NCBI GenBank assembly: GCA_016647705.1
Contig: CM028325.1
Coordinates: 29,492,474 to 29,556,473 of the forward strand
Reading direction: 5' to 3'
From: Eucommia ulmoides
Taxonomy: Eukaryota; Streptophyta; Magnoliopsida; Garryales; Eucommiaceae
Length of the DNA: 64,000 bases
How positions within the stretch are numbered: the first letter of the stretch is position 1; every line of letters starts with the position of its first letter. The notes beneath the pieces were generated by a model, which was given only the letters and a program-made list of their open reading frames with translations, was not told where the DNA came from and made no database searches. A program made the position numbers and the translations under genes. Of this stretch, positions 1-11,256 are shown in pieces.

Positions 1-2770
1 AATAAAGTACCCTTGACATACCAAAGAATGCGAAGAACAGCCGAGTAATGGGTGGTTTGAGAAGCGGACAAAAATTAACTGACCTGATGAATGACATAGA
101 CAATGTCAGGGCGAGTGATAGAAAAATATATAAGATTTCCAACCAGTTGGTGATATTGAGTGACATCTTCAAGAGGTGAACCATCGAGTGAGGTAAGTCT
201 AACGTTCAGCTCGAGAGGAGTAGTGGCAGTGGTTGAGTCAATGATCCCAGTCTTGGAAAGGAGATCCGAGGCTTACTTGGCCTGAGAGAGAAAATATCCA
301 TCAAAACCAGATGAGACTTCAAGGCCAAGAATATAGGTGAGCACACCAAGATTTTTCATCTCGAATTAGCCACTGAGAAACTTTTTGAGTTCAGAAATAC
401 CATATAGATTATCTCCAGTAATAACCATATCATCCGCATACAATAAAAGAAGGATAATACCATTGGCAGTATGACAACTAAACAGAGCCGAATCATGAGC
501 ACTAGGTGTAAACCCAAATTGATGAATAGTAGTGCTAAATTTGGCAAACCAAACACGTGGAGCTTGTTTCAAAACCATATAGATCACGGTAAAGGCGATA
601 AACTTTATTTCAAGGGACAGCCAGGCCTGGAGGGGTATGCATATATACTTCTTCAAGAAGATTTTCATTGAGAAATGCATTTTTGACATCCATTTGAAAG
701 AGAGTCCATTTTCGAATGGTGGCGATGGCAAGAAGTATACAAACAGATGTTAGCCTCACCACTGGAGCAAATGTCTCTTTATAGTCAATGCCATATTCCT
801 AAGCAAATCCCTTGGCAACAAATCGGGCTTTATATCGTTCAATAGAGTCATCAAAAAATATCTTGATCTTAAATACCCATTTGTACCCAATAGGAGTTTT
901 TCTAAGGGGCAGATCAACAATATCCCAAGTATGAGTTTTGGCGAGGGCCTAAAGTTCTTTGTCTATTACTTTCTGCCAAAGAGGATTAATACTAGTCTTC
1001 TTATAGGATTCAGGCTCATGTAGGTGAAGTATAGTAGAAAAACAATGAAAATCAGAAAGGTAATGTGGAGGATGAGTTACCCTGGTAGAGCGGCCGGAGT
1101 GATTTGGGGTGTGGGTCTCAAAGGAAGGCAGTACAGGATCGTCGGCCATAGGAGAAGTCTCAAGCATGGTCGCTGGAGTTAGAAGGGTGAGATCAACTGG
1201 TGGTTTTGGAGTGGGTTCAGCTGGTAGTTCTGGGGTGGACTCAGCATAAGGAGCAAGACTGGGTTCAACTAGTGGTGTTGGAATAGACTCGATAGTACCT
1301 AGAAATGTGTCCTTTGGAAATAACTCAATTGATGGATCAGTAACGAATCTGGAGTTGGTGAGGGTTGACATGTAAAATGACCGTAAGGAAGAAAACATTT
1401 GATGTTCCCAAAAAATGACATGTCGCGAGATACGAAGGGTTTTAGAAATGGGATCTTAGCACCGATACCCTTTATGTTCAATGCCATATCCAATAAAACA
1501 ACACAGACGAGCCCTTGGTTCCAATTTGTTGTGTTCGTGTGGTTTGAGAAGAACAAAATAAGCGTAACCAAAGATTATAAGTTCAGAGTAATTGGGAGGT
1601 TTACCGAAAAGGCGCTCAAATAGAGACTAGTTTTGGATTGTAGCAGAAGTGACACGGCTTTTTGTATAGACCGATGTGAAGGCAGCATCACCCCAAAAAT
1701 GCTCAGGACATGATAAAGAAATTAGGAGAGTACAAACTGTGCCAAGGATATGTCTATGTTTGCGTTCGGCTCGTCCATTTTCTTGGGAGCGTGACATTTT
1801 GCGAAACAAGTTAAGAAAAAGTACGATCCTTGTATTCCATTGCATTATCTGAGCGGAAAACATTGATATTTCTAGATAATAAAGTAACAACAACCACCCA
1901 TCAAGACATGAGAAGAAGACCCCTAAATATCAGAATAAATTAGATCAAAGGGTACAATGGAAATAGATCGACTCTCTTTGAAAGGTAGGATTAATTGTTT
2001 TGCAAGTTGGCATTGAATACATTTGAAGGACTCATGCTGAACTGAACCTAACTGACCGGTAGAGATAAGCGATTTGAGTCGGCTAGATGAAGTGTGACCC
2101 AAACGAGCATGCCAAATTTGGGATAGTGAGAGAAACACTGGTGGTTGTGGAGATAAGGATGAGGATGAGAAAGAGGATACTGGCAGTGGCGGTAAGGTTC
2201 CACAGGTTGATGAAGGGATATGTGGTTGTGGTGGTGATGGAGTTGAAGATGGAAAGTGCAAAGTGGTAAGTTCAAATAGGCATCCAACCTTACGACCAGT
2301 CCCAAGCATTTCTCCTGTCCAAGGATCCTGCACACGACAACCACTATTAGAAAATATGATTTTGAATCCCAATTCACAAAGTTGTCCAACAAAGAATAGA
2401 TTTAAGGTGAGTTTCAGAATCAAATACGTTTTCAGGAACAAAAAGATGGGAAGTAGAAACCTAATTGGTATGAGTAACAGGCTTTTGAGAACCATTAGCA
2501 GTATGAATACTAGGAATATTCATAGCGGACAGTTTGGTTGAAAAAATATTGAGATCAGATGTCATATGATTACAACAAACAGAATTAAAGAACCAAGAAG
2601 AGTTACCTCCAGTAAGTGAGAGGGCAGGGGAAAAGTTTGTACAATTTTTAGAGAAGATATGGAGTAGGAGTGAAGCCAAATCTGCAATAGACAGGGTAAC
2701 AATAGTGGAGGAAGGATCTTAACCGTCTTTGGCATTGATAATGAGCGAAGAACCCATAGATATCGCTGTT
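1..2770 (-). pseudogene. Copia-1 pol remnant (protease, integrase, RT)
   Basis: Copia polyprotein fragments in several frames. Going 5' to 3' on minus they are: a protease-like WFF-D-S-V block near 2560-2620; a GAG-pre-integrase block with IWHARLGHTSS near 2090-2130; integrase pieces to about 1630, including a GRAERKHR block near 1770; a proline/threonine-rich linker at 949-1398; then RT with the KTPIG-KW block near 880-900 and the YADDMVITGD catalytic block near 415-445. The protease active site is DSV where D-S/T-G is expected. Frameshifts and stops separate the blocks, so no functional polyprotein can be made. Amino-acid similarity to copia-2 is high through RT. Confidence 0.85.
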
Positions 2771-3882
2771 GAACCTGGAAAAACTGTTGTCATGAATAGA
2801 TTCAGAATACTGAAATTATCTAAGAACTAGTTTATACTCGTGAAGAACCAATTGAGAGCCCCATGAACCGATCAAATCTCTATGATGAACCGAATCGAAC
2901 ATATAAAGATAATTATACTTTATGATCTGAATTTGATGAAACGAAGATCATAGATAAATCCTTAATACTGAATTTGTTAAGGAACCGATATTGGATCTTC
3001 AAGGACCGGGTGAAAAATAGGTGAACCGTTGTCGGGACCACTCGGATATAAAATAAAATATATTATGTAAGTCTCAAATCACAAAACGAAGGCCAAAAAC
3101 AGAATCAGAACATCGAAAAATCCCAAGACCCGATCCAAGTTTGCAGAAAATCGATCAAAAAATGCCTGAACCGGCCCCAAGAAAATTACTCAGTTGAATC
3201 GGTGACATGGCAGGGGCAGAGGAGCTGCCTGGACGCTAACATGGCCGTCCATGCTGATATTGTAGTAGTCAACGCTGACATGGAAAGCGTCAACACTTAC
3301 GTGGCGATGAGGTGGCTAAAGTCAATGTTGATATGGCGATGATGTGACAAGTGACGTAGTGCTAATTGGGGAGCTGATGTGGTGCTAAGGTGGCAGCTGA
3401 CAAGGCGTTGACTGGATTTTAAGGCTGACGTGGCAGACTAACTGTCCAGAAATAAAACGGTGACGCAAGTGGATCTGACGCGCCTCACTTTGGCCGCTCT
3501 TGAGGGTGTGTGCAATGTCGGATAGGGATAATCTTTTGTTTGGAATCGTCTCTTCCAGATGATTCCAATGATATATTGTGTGATAGATTTGGATTTCTGG
3601 TTGAGGCGGTAGAGCCCAAAATTTGAGACGGCGATGAGTGGTTGTACTGCGGGCTGTTGGACGCGCGTGAAGACGCGTCAGAGCTCCAGTAGAGATGATT
3701 TTGGTAGCGTTTTGTTCATCTCTGCAAGATGAAGACGGTGATATGGTGATTGTTGATATCAGAATAGGGATAAAGCCTACAGTCGGGACGAAATTCTCGG
3801 GTGAATAAGGAAGGCAGAGGTGGTAGAAGCTTTAGGAGTTCGGAAAAAAAATGTTTATGGAGAACAGGTTTAGGAAAGACTT
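2771..3882 (-). other. Copia-1 non-coding leader in the gag position
   Basis: Between the primer-binding site and the protease remnant, where gag should lie, I see no gag domain and no CCHC zinc knuckle. The stretch has many imperfect short repeats around the core GCTGACGTGGC (3190-3440) and longer degenerate repeats at 2780-3010. Copia-2 has the same two kinds of repeat at 5220-5930, so the organisation predates the split of the two copies. Confidence 0.6.
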
Positions 3883-3895
3883 GCTCTTGATACCA
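3883..3895 (-). other. Primer-binding site of copia-1
   Basis: The minus strand reads TGGTATCAAGAGC, close to the TGGTATCAGAGC complement of the initiator-Met tRNA 3' end used by most plant copia elements. It abuts the LTR end. Confidence 0.75.
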
Positions 3896-4020
3896 TATTA
3901 AGATAATTGAGAAGTGAGAGAATGAATCATGAATTAATATTATGCGAAAGAGATACAAATAATATAATGCTATACACAATTATTTATAGGAGAAGTGAGA
4001 GTTAATAAGGGGAAGTGTCA
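3896..4020 (-). repeat. 5' LTR of copia-1
   Basis: About 125 bp. It aligns with the copia-2 LTR through the TTCTCCTA..AATA..CATTATATT part. The minus strand begins TGACACTTCCCC and ends TTAATA just before the primer-binding site, where copia-2 ends CTAACA. It is shorter than the 169-bp copia-2 LTR, so its outer edge is uncertain. Confidence 0.6.
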
Positions 4021-4629
4021 TTTTTCTTTATAAATCAAGGTTCGATTTTTTTTAAATGGCACTCTAAAAATTGAATTTTAAATTTAATTCTAAATGTACT
4101 AGGCTAATGTGGAGAGTGCAAGGGAAAATGATTAGTTAAAGTATAGATAAATTGTCGTGCACGTGTAATAAAAAAAGTGGTTTTTTTTTTTAATTTGTTA
4201 CCACAAATCGTACTACTTGTTAACGTTTATATAATTCAATACCCATTTAATTTTGGGAATTGCATGGTTGGTTTTTGTAGTATTAGTAAATTTTCAGTTT
4301 AGTCTTTATATTATATCTTAAATTCTAAGTAAAGTCTCTTTTGGTGACTCGCTTTGTAATGTACCATGTGGTCAATTGATAATCTAATAACTTTTAGACT
4401 GAGTCTAGGTGACTCAAAATATTTAACCCATAAAATTAGTAGTGGCATATATGCTATATTTTATATACTAGACAAACCTTTTTAATGTTTTCGATGTGAG
4501 ATCTCACAATATCTGCCACTAAAAATGTGACGTTTTTGTTGTGTTAACCCAGTACCTTCACTTAGTTGGAAGTGTAGATAACAACTCGTAAGTAGACACA
4601 GAACATCTCATAAGCAAACGCGTGATACC
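4021..4629. other. Spacer between the two inverted copia elements
   Basis: AT-rich DNA without a convincing coding region. A short block at 4060-4130 (ATTTTAAATTTAATT..GTGGAGAGTGC) resembles 18470-18515, so it may be part of a small dispersed repeat. Nothing else recognised. Confidence 0.5.
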
Positions 4630-4798
4630 TGTTAATGTTAAATGTAATATATGAGTTTGGCCCATTAGGTCAAACCCCTAACTCTAGGGTTCCCCATTTC
4701 TCCTACAAATACTCATGTTATATATCATTATATTGTACATTTTTCATATATATATCATTCATGTTTTTCATTTATTTCACTTCTTAATTATTCTAACA
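4630..4798 (+). repeat. 5' LTR of copia-2
   Basis: 169 bp, TG...CA ends, followed directly by the primer-binding site. Its first 110 bases match the 3' copy at 8984 with scattered substitutions. Confidence 0.85.
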
Positions 4799-4811
4799 TG
4801 ATATCAAGAGC
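4799..4811 (+). other. Primer-binding site of copia-2
   Basis: TGATATCAAGAGC immediately after the LTR. It is a one-base variant of the copia-1 site and resembles the initiator-Met tRNA complement. Confidence 0.75.
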
Positions 4812-5932
4812 CAATGTTTCCTGACCTTGTCCTATTAAAATTTTCGAAACCCTAATCCTTTAAAGTCTTTCGCCGCCGCTTTTTCTCCCGTGGTATTCGT
4901 AACTACTATAACCTCACTACTATTCCGGTATCAACTATCATTACACCACAACTTTTGTCTTGAAGAGACAAGCACAACACCATCAAAAATCACCACCACC
5001 AGAGCTTTTACGCTCCTCTCAAAGCTTGCAGTACCAACAAGCCTCGCCGTCTCGGATTTTGGGTTCTACTGCCTCAACCAGGGCTCCAAATTCATCCCAA
5101 AATTTATCATCAGAACTATCTTGACGAGACGATTCTAAAATAGAAAAAATCATCACTGGATCTTACCTCACTCACCAAGATAAGCTAATAACAGCTTGTC
5201 GCATCAATCCATGCGCTGCCGCCACACTCTCTACATTGTTGACTACCACATCAGCTCTAATCCAGCCCCACATCAGTGCCTATTCAGTACCACATCAGTA
5301 TCCAATCAATGCCACATCAACAAAAGTTAACGCATCGACAGCACCAGTCATGGCCATGTCAACCCCAGTCAAGGCCACATCAGTGTTGATTTTACCACGA
5401 TAGCCATTGACTTTGTCACATCACTGTCCAATTAGCTCTCTGCCATGTCACCGGTTTGTGAGAAGTAATTTTCTTTGGACTGGTTCAGGCCTTTTTGGAC
5501 TGGTTTTCAACAAACTTGGACCTGTTCTTAGGGATTTTGGATGTTCTGATTCTGTTTCCAGCATTTGTTTTGTGATTTGAGACTAACAGAATATAGTTTC
5601 TTTTATATTCGTGTGGTTTCTACGCCGGTTTACTCATTTTTCGATCGGTTCTTGAAGATTTAATATCGATTCCTTGATAATTTCAGTATTCCGGATCTAT
5701 CTGTGATCTCCATTTAATCAAATTTGGATCATAAAATATAGTTTTCTTTATATTGTTAATTCGGTTTATCGTAGAGATTTGATCGATTCAAGGGGTTCTC
5801 AATCAATTCTTCATGAGTATAGACCGGTTCATAGATAATTTTAGTATTTTGAATCCATCTGTGGTAGAAGTTTCACCAAATTCATATCATACAATATACT
5901 TGGTTGTATATTATTGATCCGATTCAACAACT
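4812..5932 (+). other. Copia-2 non-coding leader in the gag position
   Basis: No gag or zinc knuckle. The segment 5220-5460 is rich in imperfect GCCACATCAGTG-type repeats. Two imperfect tandem units of about 170 bp follow (roughly 5680-5850 and 5850-5930), each starting near GATAATTT-AGTATT. Inverse matches of both occur in copia-1. Confidence 0.6.
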
Positions 5933-8900
5933 ATGTATGTGGGTTGCACTTCTTCGATCATTCTCAATGCTAAAGAGGGTTCATATCCTACATCCACTAC
6001 TATTACCATGTCTATTGTAGATATGAATTCACTCATCCACCATATTTTCTCCAAGAATGGTACAAATATTTTCCCTACTCTCTCACTTACTACAGATAAC
6101 TCTTCTTGGTTCTTTGATTCTGTCTGTTGTAATAATATGAAATCTGATCCGAACATTTTCTCAACCAAACTCTCTGCTATGAATATACCTAGTATTCATA
6201 CCATTTATGGTTCTCAAATGCGTGTTACTCATACCAGTCAGGTTTCTACTTCCCATTTTTCTATTCCTGACACGTATTTGATTCTGAAACTCTCCTTAAA
6301 TCTCTTGTTTGTTGGACAACTTTGTGAATTGGGATTTGAAGTCATATTTTCTAATAGTGAGTTTCGTGTGCAAGATCCTCGGCTAGGAGAAATCCTTGGA
6401 ACTGGTTGTAAAATTGGACGTCTATTTGAACTTAGCAGTTTACATCTTCCATCTCAAACTCCACCACCACCACAACCACATGTCCATTCATCAACCTGTG
6501 CAACCTTACCACCACTACCATCATCCTTATCTCCAGAGCCACCATTGTTGCTGTCACCATCCCATATTTGGCATTCTCGATTAGGTCACACTTCATCTAA
6601 CCGACTCAAATCGCTTATCTTTAGTGGTCAGTCTATTTCCCTTGCTCATTTTGATCTAATTCTTTATAATATTTGGGGGCCTTCTCCTTATGCCTCGATG
6701 AATGTGTTTTTGTTACTTTGTTATCTTTGTGGATGACTACTCTCAATATAAATGGTTGTTTCTTATGAAACATCGATCCAAACTATTCAAAATATATTCT
6801 GAGTTTTTCTATATGGTTCAAATCCAATTTTCTAAAAATATCAAAGTTTTTTGCTCAGATAATACAACAGAATACAAAGATCGTGTTTTTCTTAACCTGC
6901 TTTTCAAAAATAACACACTCCCCCATTGCTCGTGTCCTAGTACATCTCAACAAAATAGATGAGCCTAAATATAGACATCTTCTTGACACAGTTCATGCTC
7001 TCCTTATTTCTTCATCCTGTCTTGAGCGTTTTTGGGGTGATGTTGCTTTCACAGTCGTCTACACAATAAACCCTATCCCTTTTGCTACAATCCAGCACCA
7101 GTCTCCATTTAAGCGTCTTTTCGACAAACCTCTAGATTACTCTGAACTCAGAGTCTTTGATTGCGCTTGTTTTGTTTTTCTCAAACCACATGAACACAAC
7201 AAATTGAAATTAAGGGCTCATCTGTGTTGTTGTTTTTAATATGGCATTGAACATAAAAGGGTATCGGTGTCGGGATCCCATTTCTAAAACTCTTCGTATT
7301 TCTCGACATGTTATTTTTTGGGGAACATCAAATGTTTTCTTTTTTACGGTCATTTAATATATCAACCATCACCAATTCTAGATCATTTACTAATCCATCT
7401 ATTGAGTTATTTCATGAGGATACAGTTTGAGGTACTATTGAGTCCACTTCAGCACCATCAGTTGAGCCCAGTCTTACACTTTATGCTGAGTCCACTCTAG
7501 AATCACCAGCTGAACCCACTCTAGAACCACCAGCTGATCTCACCCCTTCAACTCCATCGACCATGCCTGAGACTTCTCTTATGCCCGATGATTTTGTACC
7601 GACTACCTCTGAGACCCACACTCATGATTATCCCCACTACTCTACTAGGTAACTCATCATCCACCTTATCTTACAGATTTTTCATTACTTTTCTACTATA
7701 CTTCATCTGCATGAGCCTCAATCCAATAAGGAAGCTAGTACTAATTCTCTTTTGGCAGGAAGCAATGAACGATAAACTTCAGGCCTTCGCCAAAACTCAC
7801 ACCTGGGATGTTGTTGATCTTCCTCCTAAGAAAACTCCCATTGGGTGCAAATGGGAGTTTAAAATCAAAACACTTTCTGATGGTTCTGTTGAACGATATA
7901 AAGCCTGACTTATTGCCAAGAGATTTGCTCAAGAATATGGCATTGACTATAAAGAGACATTTGCTCCAGTAGTGAGGCTCACATCTGTCCGTACTCTTCT
8001 TGTCATCGCTGCCATTCAAAAATGGACTCACTTTCAGATAGATGTCAAAAATTCATTTTTCAATGGTGATCTTTTTGAGGAAGTTTATATGTATACCCTT
8101 CTTGGCCTAGCTACCCCTCGAAATAAAGTTTGTTGCCTTCGTCGTGCCTTATATGATTTGAAACAAGCTCTACGTGCCTGGTTCGCAAAATTTGGCACTA
8201 CCATTCATCAGTTTGGGTTCACATCTAGTGATCATGATTCGACTCTGTTTATTCTCCATACTTACAATGGTATTTTATTTTTTTTATTGTACGTGGATGA
8301 CATGATTATTACTGGGGATGATCTATGCGGTATCTCTGAACTCAAATGGTTTCTCAGTGGACAATTCAAGATGAAAGATCTTGACGTGCTCACTTATTTT
8401 CTTGGCCTCGAAGTCTTATCCAGTCTAGATGGATATTTTCTCTCTCAGGCCAAATATGCCTCGGATTTTCTTTCCAAGGCTGACATCACCGACTCCAACA
8501 CTGTCACTACTCATTTGGAGCCGAATATCAGACTCACTCCACTAGATGGTTCACCTCTTCTAGATATCACTCTATATCGCCAACTAATTGGAAGTTTGGT
8601 ATACCTCATTGTCACTCGCCCAGACATCGCCTATGTTGTTCATCAAGTTAGTCAGTTCTTATCCACTCCTCGGACCACTCATTACTCGGTTGTTTTTTGC
8701 ATCTTTCGGTATGTTTCCTACTGCCACTGTTTTACACTGTAACAATAGAAGTGTTATACAGATCGCTCACAATGATGTCTTTCGCAAGGGTACAAAATAC
8801 AGCAACACTGATAGCTATTTCATCTGTCATCTCATTTTCCAGAATATGGTTCGTCTATAATCCGTCAGTTCAACCGATCAAACAACAGATATTTTCACTA

Positions 8901-8960
8901 AGGCTCATCCACTCGGACGCTTTCACTCTCTGGTTTCAAACTCAAGTTCGCGTTTCATTT
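5933..8960 (+). pseudogene. Copia-2 pol remnant (protease, integrase, RT, RNase H)
   Basis: Domains in copia order, in shifting frames. Protease-like WFFDSVCC at about 6107-6130 (DSV instead of D-S/T-G). GAG-pre-integrase HIWHSRLGHTSS near 6565-6600. Integrase core pieces at about 6690-7190. A linker with prolines near 7480-7600. RT from about 7758, with TPIGCKWEFK near 7838-7870, a stop in YKA-stop near 7906, and the YVDDM catalytic block at 8290-8304. RNase H is shortened: the frame ends at 8742, with a CDNRS-like block just beyond and the conserved tail of the family near 8860-8960. At least three frame changes and several stops make it non-functional. Confidence 0.85.
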
Positions 8961-8983
8961 ACCGCCTTGAGTTTGAGGGAAGA

Positions 8984-9093
8984 TGTTAATGTTAAATGTA
9001 ATATATGGGGTTGGCTCATTAGGTCAAACTCCTAACCCTGGGATTTTCCATTTCTCCTAGAAATACTCATTGTGTATCATTATATTGTATATT

Positions 9094-9146
<53 letters not shown>
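8984..9146 (+). repeat. 3' LTR of copia-2 running into a (TA)n tract
   Basis: Starts TGTTAATGTTAAATG just after a purine-rich TTTGAGGGAAGA polypurine tract (8971-8983). The LTR is recognisable to about 9098. It then becomes about 24 TA repeats (9099-9146), and the normal LTR end is absent. Confidence 0.8.
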
Positions 9147-9150
<4 letters not shown>

Positions 9151-10225
9151 TTATATCACTCACCTCCCCTATTATTTTACAAATATCAATCAATCACCTT
9201 GTCATTTTAGTCAATGACCACTCACCTCTATTATGACATAAATACTCTTTTGCTATTTTAAAAAAATATTTTTTTATTTTTATAAAAATTCATTAGCACC
9301 CCCCTTATTTTTAAACTTATAATTTTTACTCTTATTTTTTAAATAATTATATTTATCTCTCACCCTTTCACCGCCACCGCCCACCACCACCCACCCATCG
9401 CCACTGCCCATCACCCTAACTTGTTAAATGACATTTATACCCTTTAAATATTTTATTACAGGCTATTTTAACACAATTAGAAACTTAGAGGGCCATAAGT
9501 GTATTTTCTATCTTTTCTTGATTACTCGTTCTCCTCTCTCTAAGAAAACCATAGTTTCTCCACACCTGAAACAATGGCGAAAATCACTTGTATTTGCCCT
9601 CCCTATCTCGCCTTCTTGAATGTTTTATCTCTAATTTCTTTATTCATTGAGCAGATTCAAGAATGCAAGTGGGAATTCCCCTGAGAAACTCTGTTTTTCT
9701 TTCCATTTTTTGATTTATTTTTGTGTGAATTCGTATTTTGTGGACTGAATTTAATGACGAAATCCTCAATTTTTGTTTCATTTTTTTTTTTTTTTTTTTT
9801 CAAATTTACAAGTCCGACATACATGAGCTTTGTGTACAACGCGACGGCATTTCCATTGGAGGATTACTACGACTACATCATCGTTGAAGGCGGGATTGTC
9901 GATTGTCCATTGGCAACATTTCCGTCGAGACCAGTCGGTGTCTCAATGCAAAGAGACTTCGAATTGGGGGCCAAATAACCCTCCGTGATCAGATCATAGA
10001 ACACCGATGCATAAAACTACACGGCGTTCTGGAAGTCCTTGCTGGCCCACAATTCACGTGAACTTGGCTTCGCCAAAGCAACTTCGTTCACAACAATTGC
10101 AGACGATGACTTCAGCTAACCGATTCCGGCCACGATGTTGAGATTTTCCTGGAGCGAGAAAAAACAGAAGTCGCCGACGTCGCAAGACTCCCCCCGGATG
10201 ATAACAATATTCGCGAATCGAAATC
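9147..10225 (+). repeat. Left arm of an interrupted inverted repeat
   Basis: The stretch from about 9200 to 9890 matches the reverse complement of about 17030-17713. Shared landmarks are GTCATTTTAGTCAATGACC (9200 and 17713-17695), the block ATGACATTTATACC..TTAGAGGGCC (from 9428), and the coding fragment described below. The match fades after about 9900. The unmatched tail to 10225 has no recognised gene. Copia-3 was inserted between the arms at AAATC. Confidence 0.8.
9574..9978 (+). pseudogene. Mandelonitrile-lyase-like 5' gene fragment, left copy
   Basis: Remnant of the 5' end of a GMC-family FAD oxidoreductase of the (R)-mandelonitrile lyase type. The ATG at 9574 (MAKITC...) soon meets a stop, and the match resumes at about 9800-9920. 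It reads YMSFVYNATAFPLEDYYDYI, followed by IVEGGIVDCPLA, which corresponds to the family's FAD-binding stretch DYIIVGGG-AGCPLAATLS. The first glycine of the dinucleotide fold is replaced (VEGG) and the rest of the enzyme is absent. Bases 9780-9801 are a poly-T insertion. Catalytic function is impossible; the assignment rests on this short block only. Confidence 0.65.
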
Positions 10226-11218
10226 TGTTGGAGCAAATTAATTTTGAAAAAAATGTTTTGTGTCAAATGGTTTTTTCCCTCAAAACCTTATATCCCACAT
10301 CGGTTGGGAGAGGTTGAATTGAGGTGTATAACTAGTGGTATGTGAGATACTTGGGCTGTGCCCCAAGGGGTACCCACATTTTGTGGAGGGGAGAAGAGTT
10401 ACATCCCTACCGGTTTAACACACACGCGCGCGCGCCGCCGCCACCGTCCGTCCGGCCGTGCCGTGCCGAGCCGAGTCGAGTCGCGCGTGTGATGAGGTGG
10501 CACTAGTATAATATTTTTTTAAGATAAAATTATTTTTATTTTAATTAAAAACTATTCAGAAATTTATTGTTTGACTTGGTATGAAAACAGTTTCATATCC
10601 CCATGATTTCCTCTCCATATCCCATAAAATTCTCCACGATTTATGAACTGAATCTCCTCTATAAATAGGCACGAATTTCAGATCTGCAAAAAGATAGGAT
10701 TTCCGAAACAGTATTTCAGTTCTTTCTCTTCATTCCGTTTTCAGATCTGTTCCGAAACAGTGCTGAAATTGTTTTTGTTTTTTCATACACTGTTCTTCGT
10801 CTTCCGAAACAGTTTTGGGATTTCCGAAATTGTTCTCAATCTTCGAAACAGTGTACTGTTCTTCGGTGTTCTTCAATTTCCGAAACATTTTTTTTTTGGA
10901 TTTCAAAACAGTACAGTGTTTCCGTTCGGCTTTCATCTGTTCCGGTTTTGTTTCTTCGTTTAAAAATTGATTCCGAGCAGTTTGTTCATTTTGCGAACAG
11001 TGTGGGGGGGTGTTTAGTTTTCGGGACTTCTACAATGCAAAGAACGTCCTAGACAGAGAAGAATTCTGGGCTGTTTTATCCTGGGGACGACGGGGCTAAT
11101 ATTCTGCTTGCATGCTTCTTGGGCAGAGCCGCGAAACGTCTTAAAGAGAGCGACCTAGTCCGCGACTCAACCCAAGCTAATTTGGTAAACTCGTTCTTTA
11201 TTATTTTCTGCAGCAACA
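10226..11218 (+). repeat. 5' LTR of copia-3
   Basis: 993 bp, TGTTGGAGC...CAGCAACA. It contains a GC-rich patch with (CG)n and CCGTGCC repeats (10420-10490), a TATA box, and downstream of that about eight variants of TTCCGAAACAGT. The last bases are followed by ATTTTAAGACG, which is not a tRNA complement. Confidence 0.95.
10660..10668 (+). promoter_or_regulatory. TATA box of copia-3 5' LTR
   Basis: CTATAAATAGG in an otherwise C/T-rich setting, about 435 bp into the LTR. The same box is kept in the 3' LTR at 16116-16123. It is the likely core promoter for the element's RNA. Confidence 0.75.
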
Positions 11219-11256
11219 ATTTTAAGACGTTTTAATTCTGCCAATTATCTACTACA

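Larger units (their letters stand above)
1..4020 (-). mobile_element. Ty1/copia element copia-1, 3' end outside window
   Basis: Decayed LTR retrotransposon read right to left. From its 5' end it has a short LTR (3896-4020), a primer-binding site resembling the initiator-Met tRNA type (3883-3895), a non-coding leader (about 2771-3882), and then broken protease, integrase and reverse transcriptase remnants that run to base 1. The first bases still encode RNase H-side sequence, so the rest of the element and its 3' LTR lie left of the window. It is a close relative of copia-2 (4630-9146), which lies in the opposite orientation. Confidence 0.85.
4630..9146 (+). mobile_element. Ty1/copia element copia-2, decayed but nearly full length
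   Basis: LTR at 4630-4798 beginning TGTTAATGTTAAATG and ending CTAACA. A second copy begins at 8984 with the same TGTTAATGTTAAATG. The primer-binding-site-like TGATATCAAGAGC abuts the 5' LTR. Inside are a gag-less leader and broken protease, integrase, RT and RNase H regions. The 3' LTR is lost in a (TA)n tract, so no target duplication can be checked. It lies head to head with copia-1 across a 609-bp spacer. Confidence 0.9.

Noticed and set aside
1399..1623. Plus-strand open frame of 74 codons
   Set aside because: Shadow of the copia-1 integrase region on the other strand.
10730..10963. Open frames inside the copia-3 LTR (and 16216-16507)
   Set aside because: They lie over the TTCCGAAACAGT repeats within an LTR and have no domain.
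10690..10990. LTR repeats as heat-shock elements
   Set aside because: TTCCGAAA lacks the nTTCnnGAAn spacing needed for a heat-shock element.
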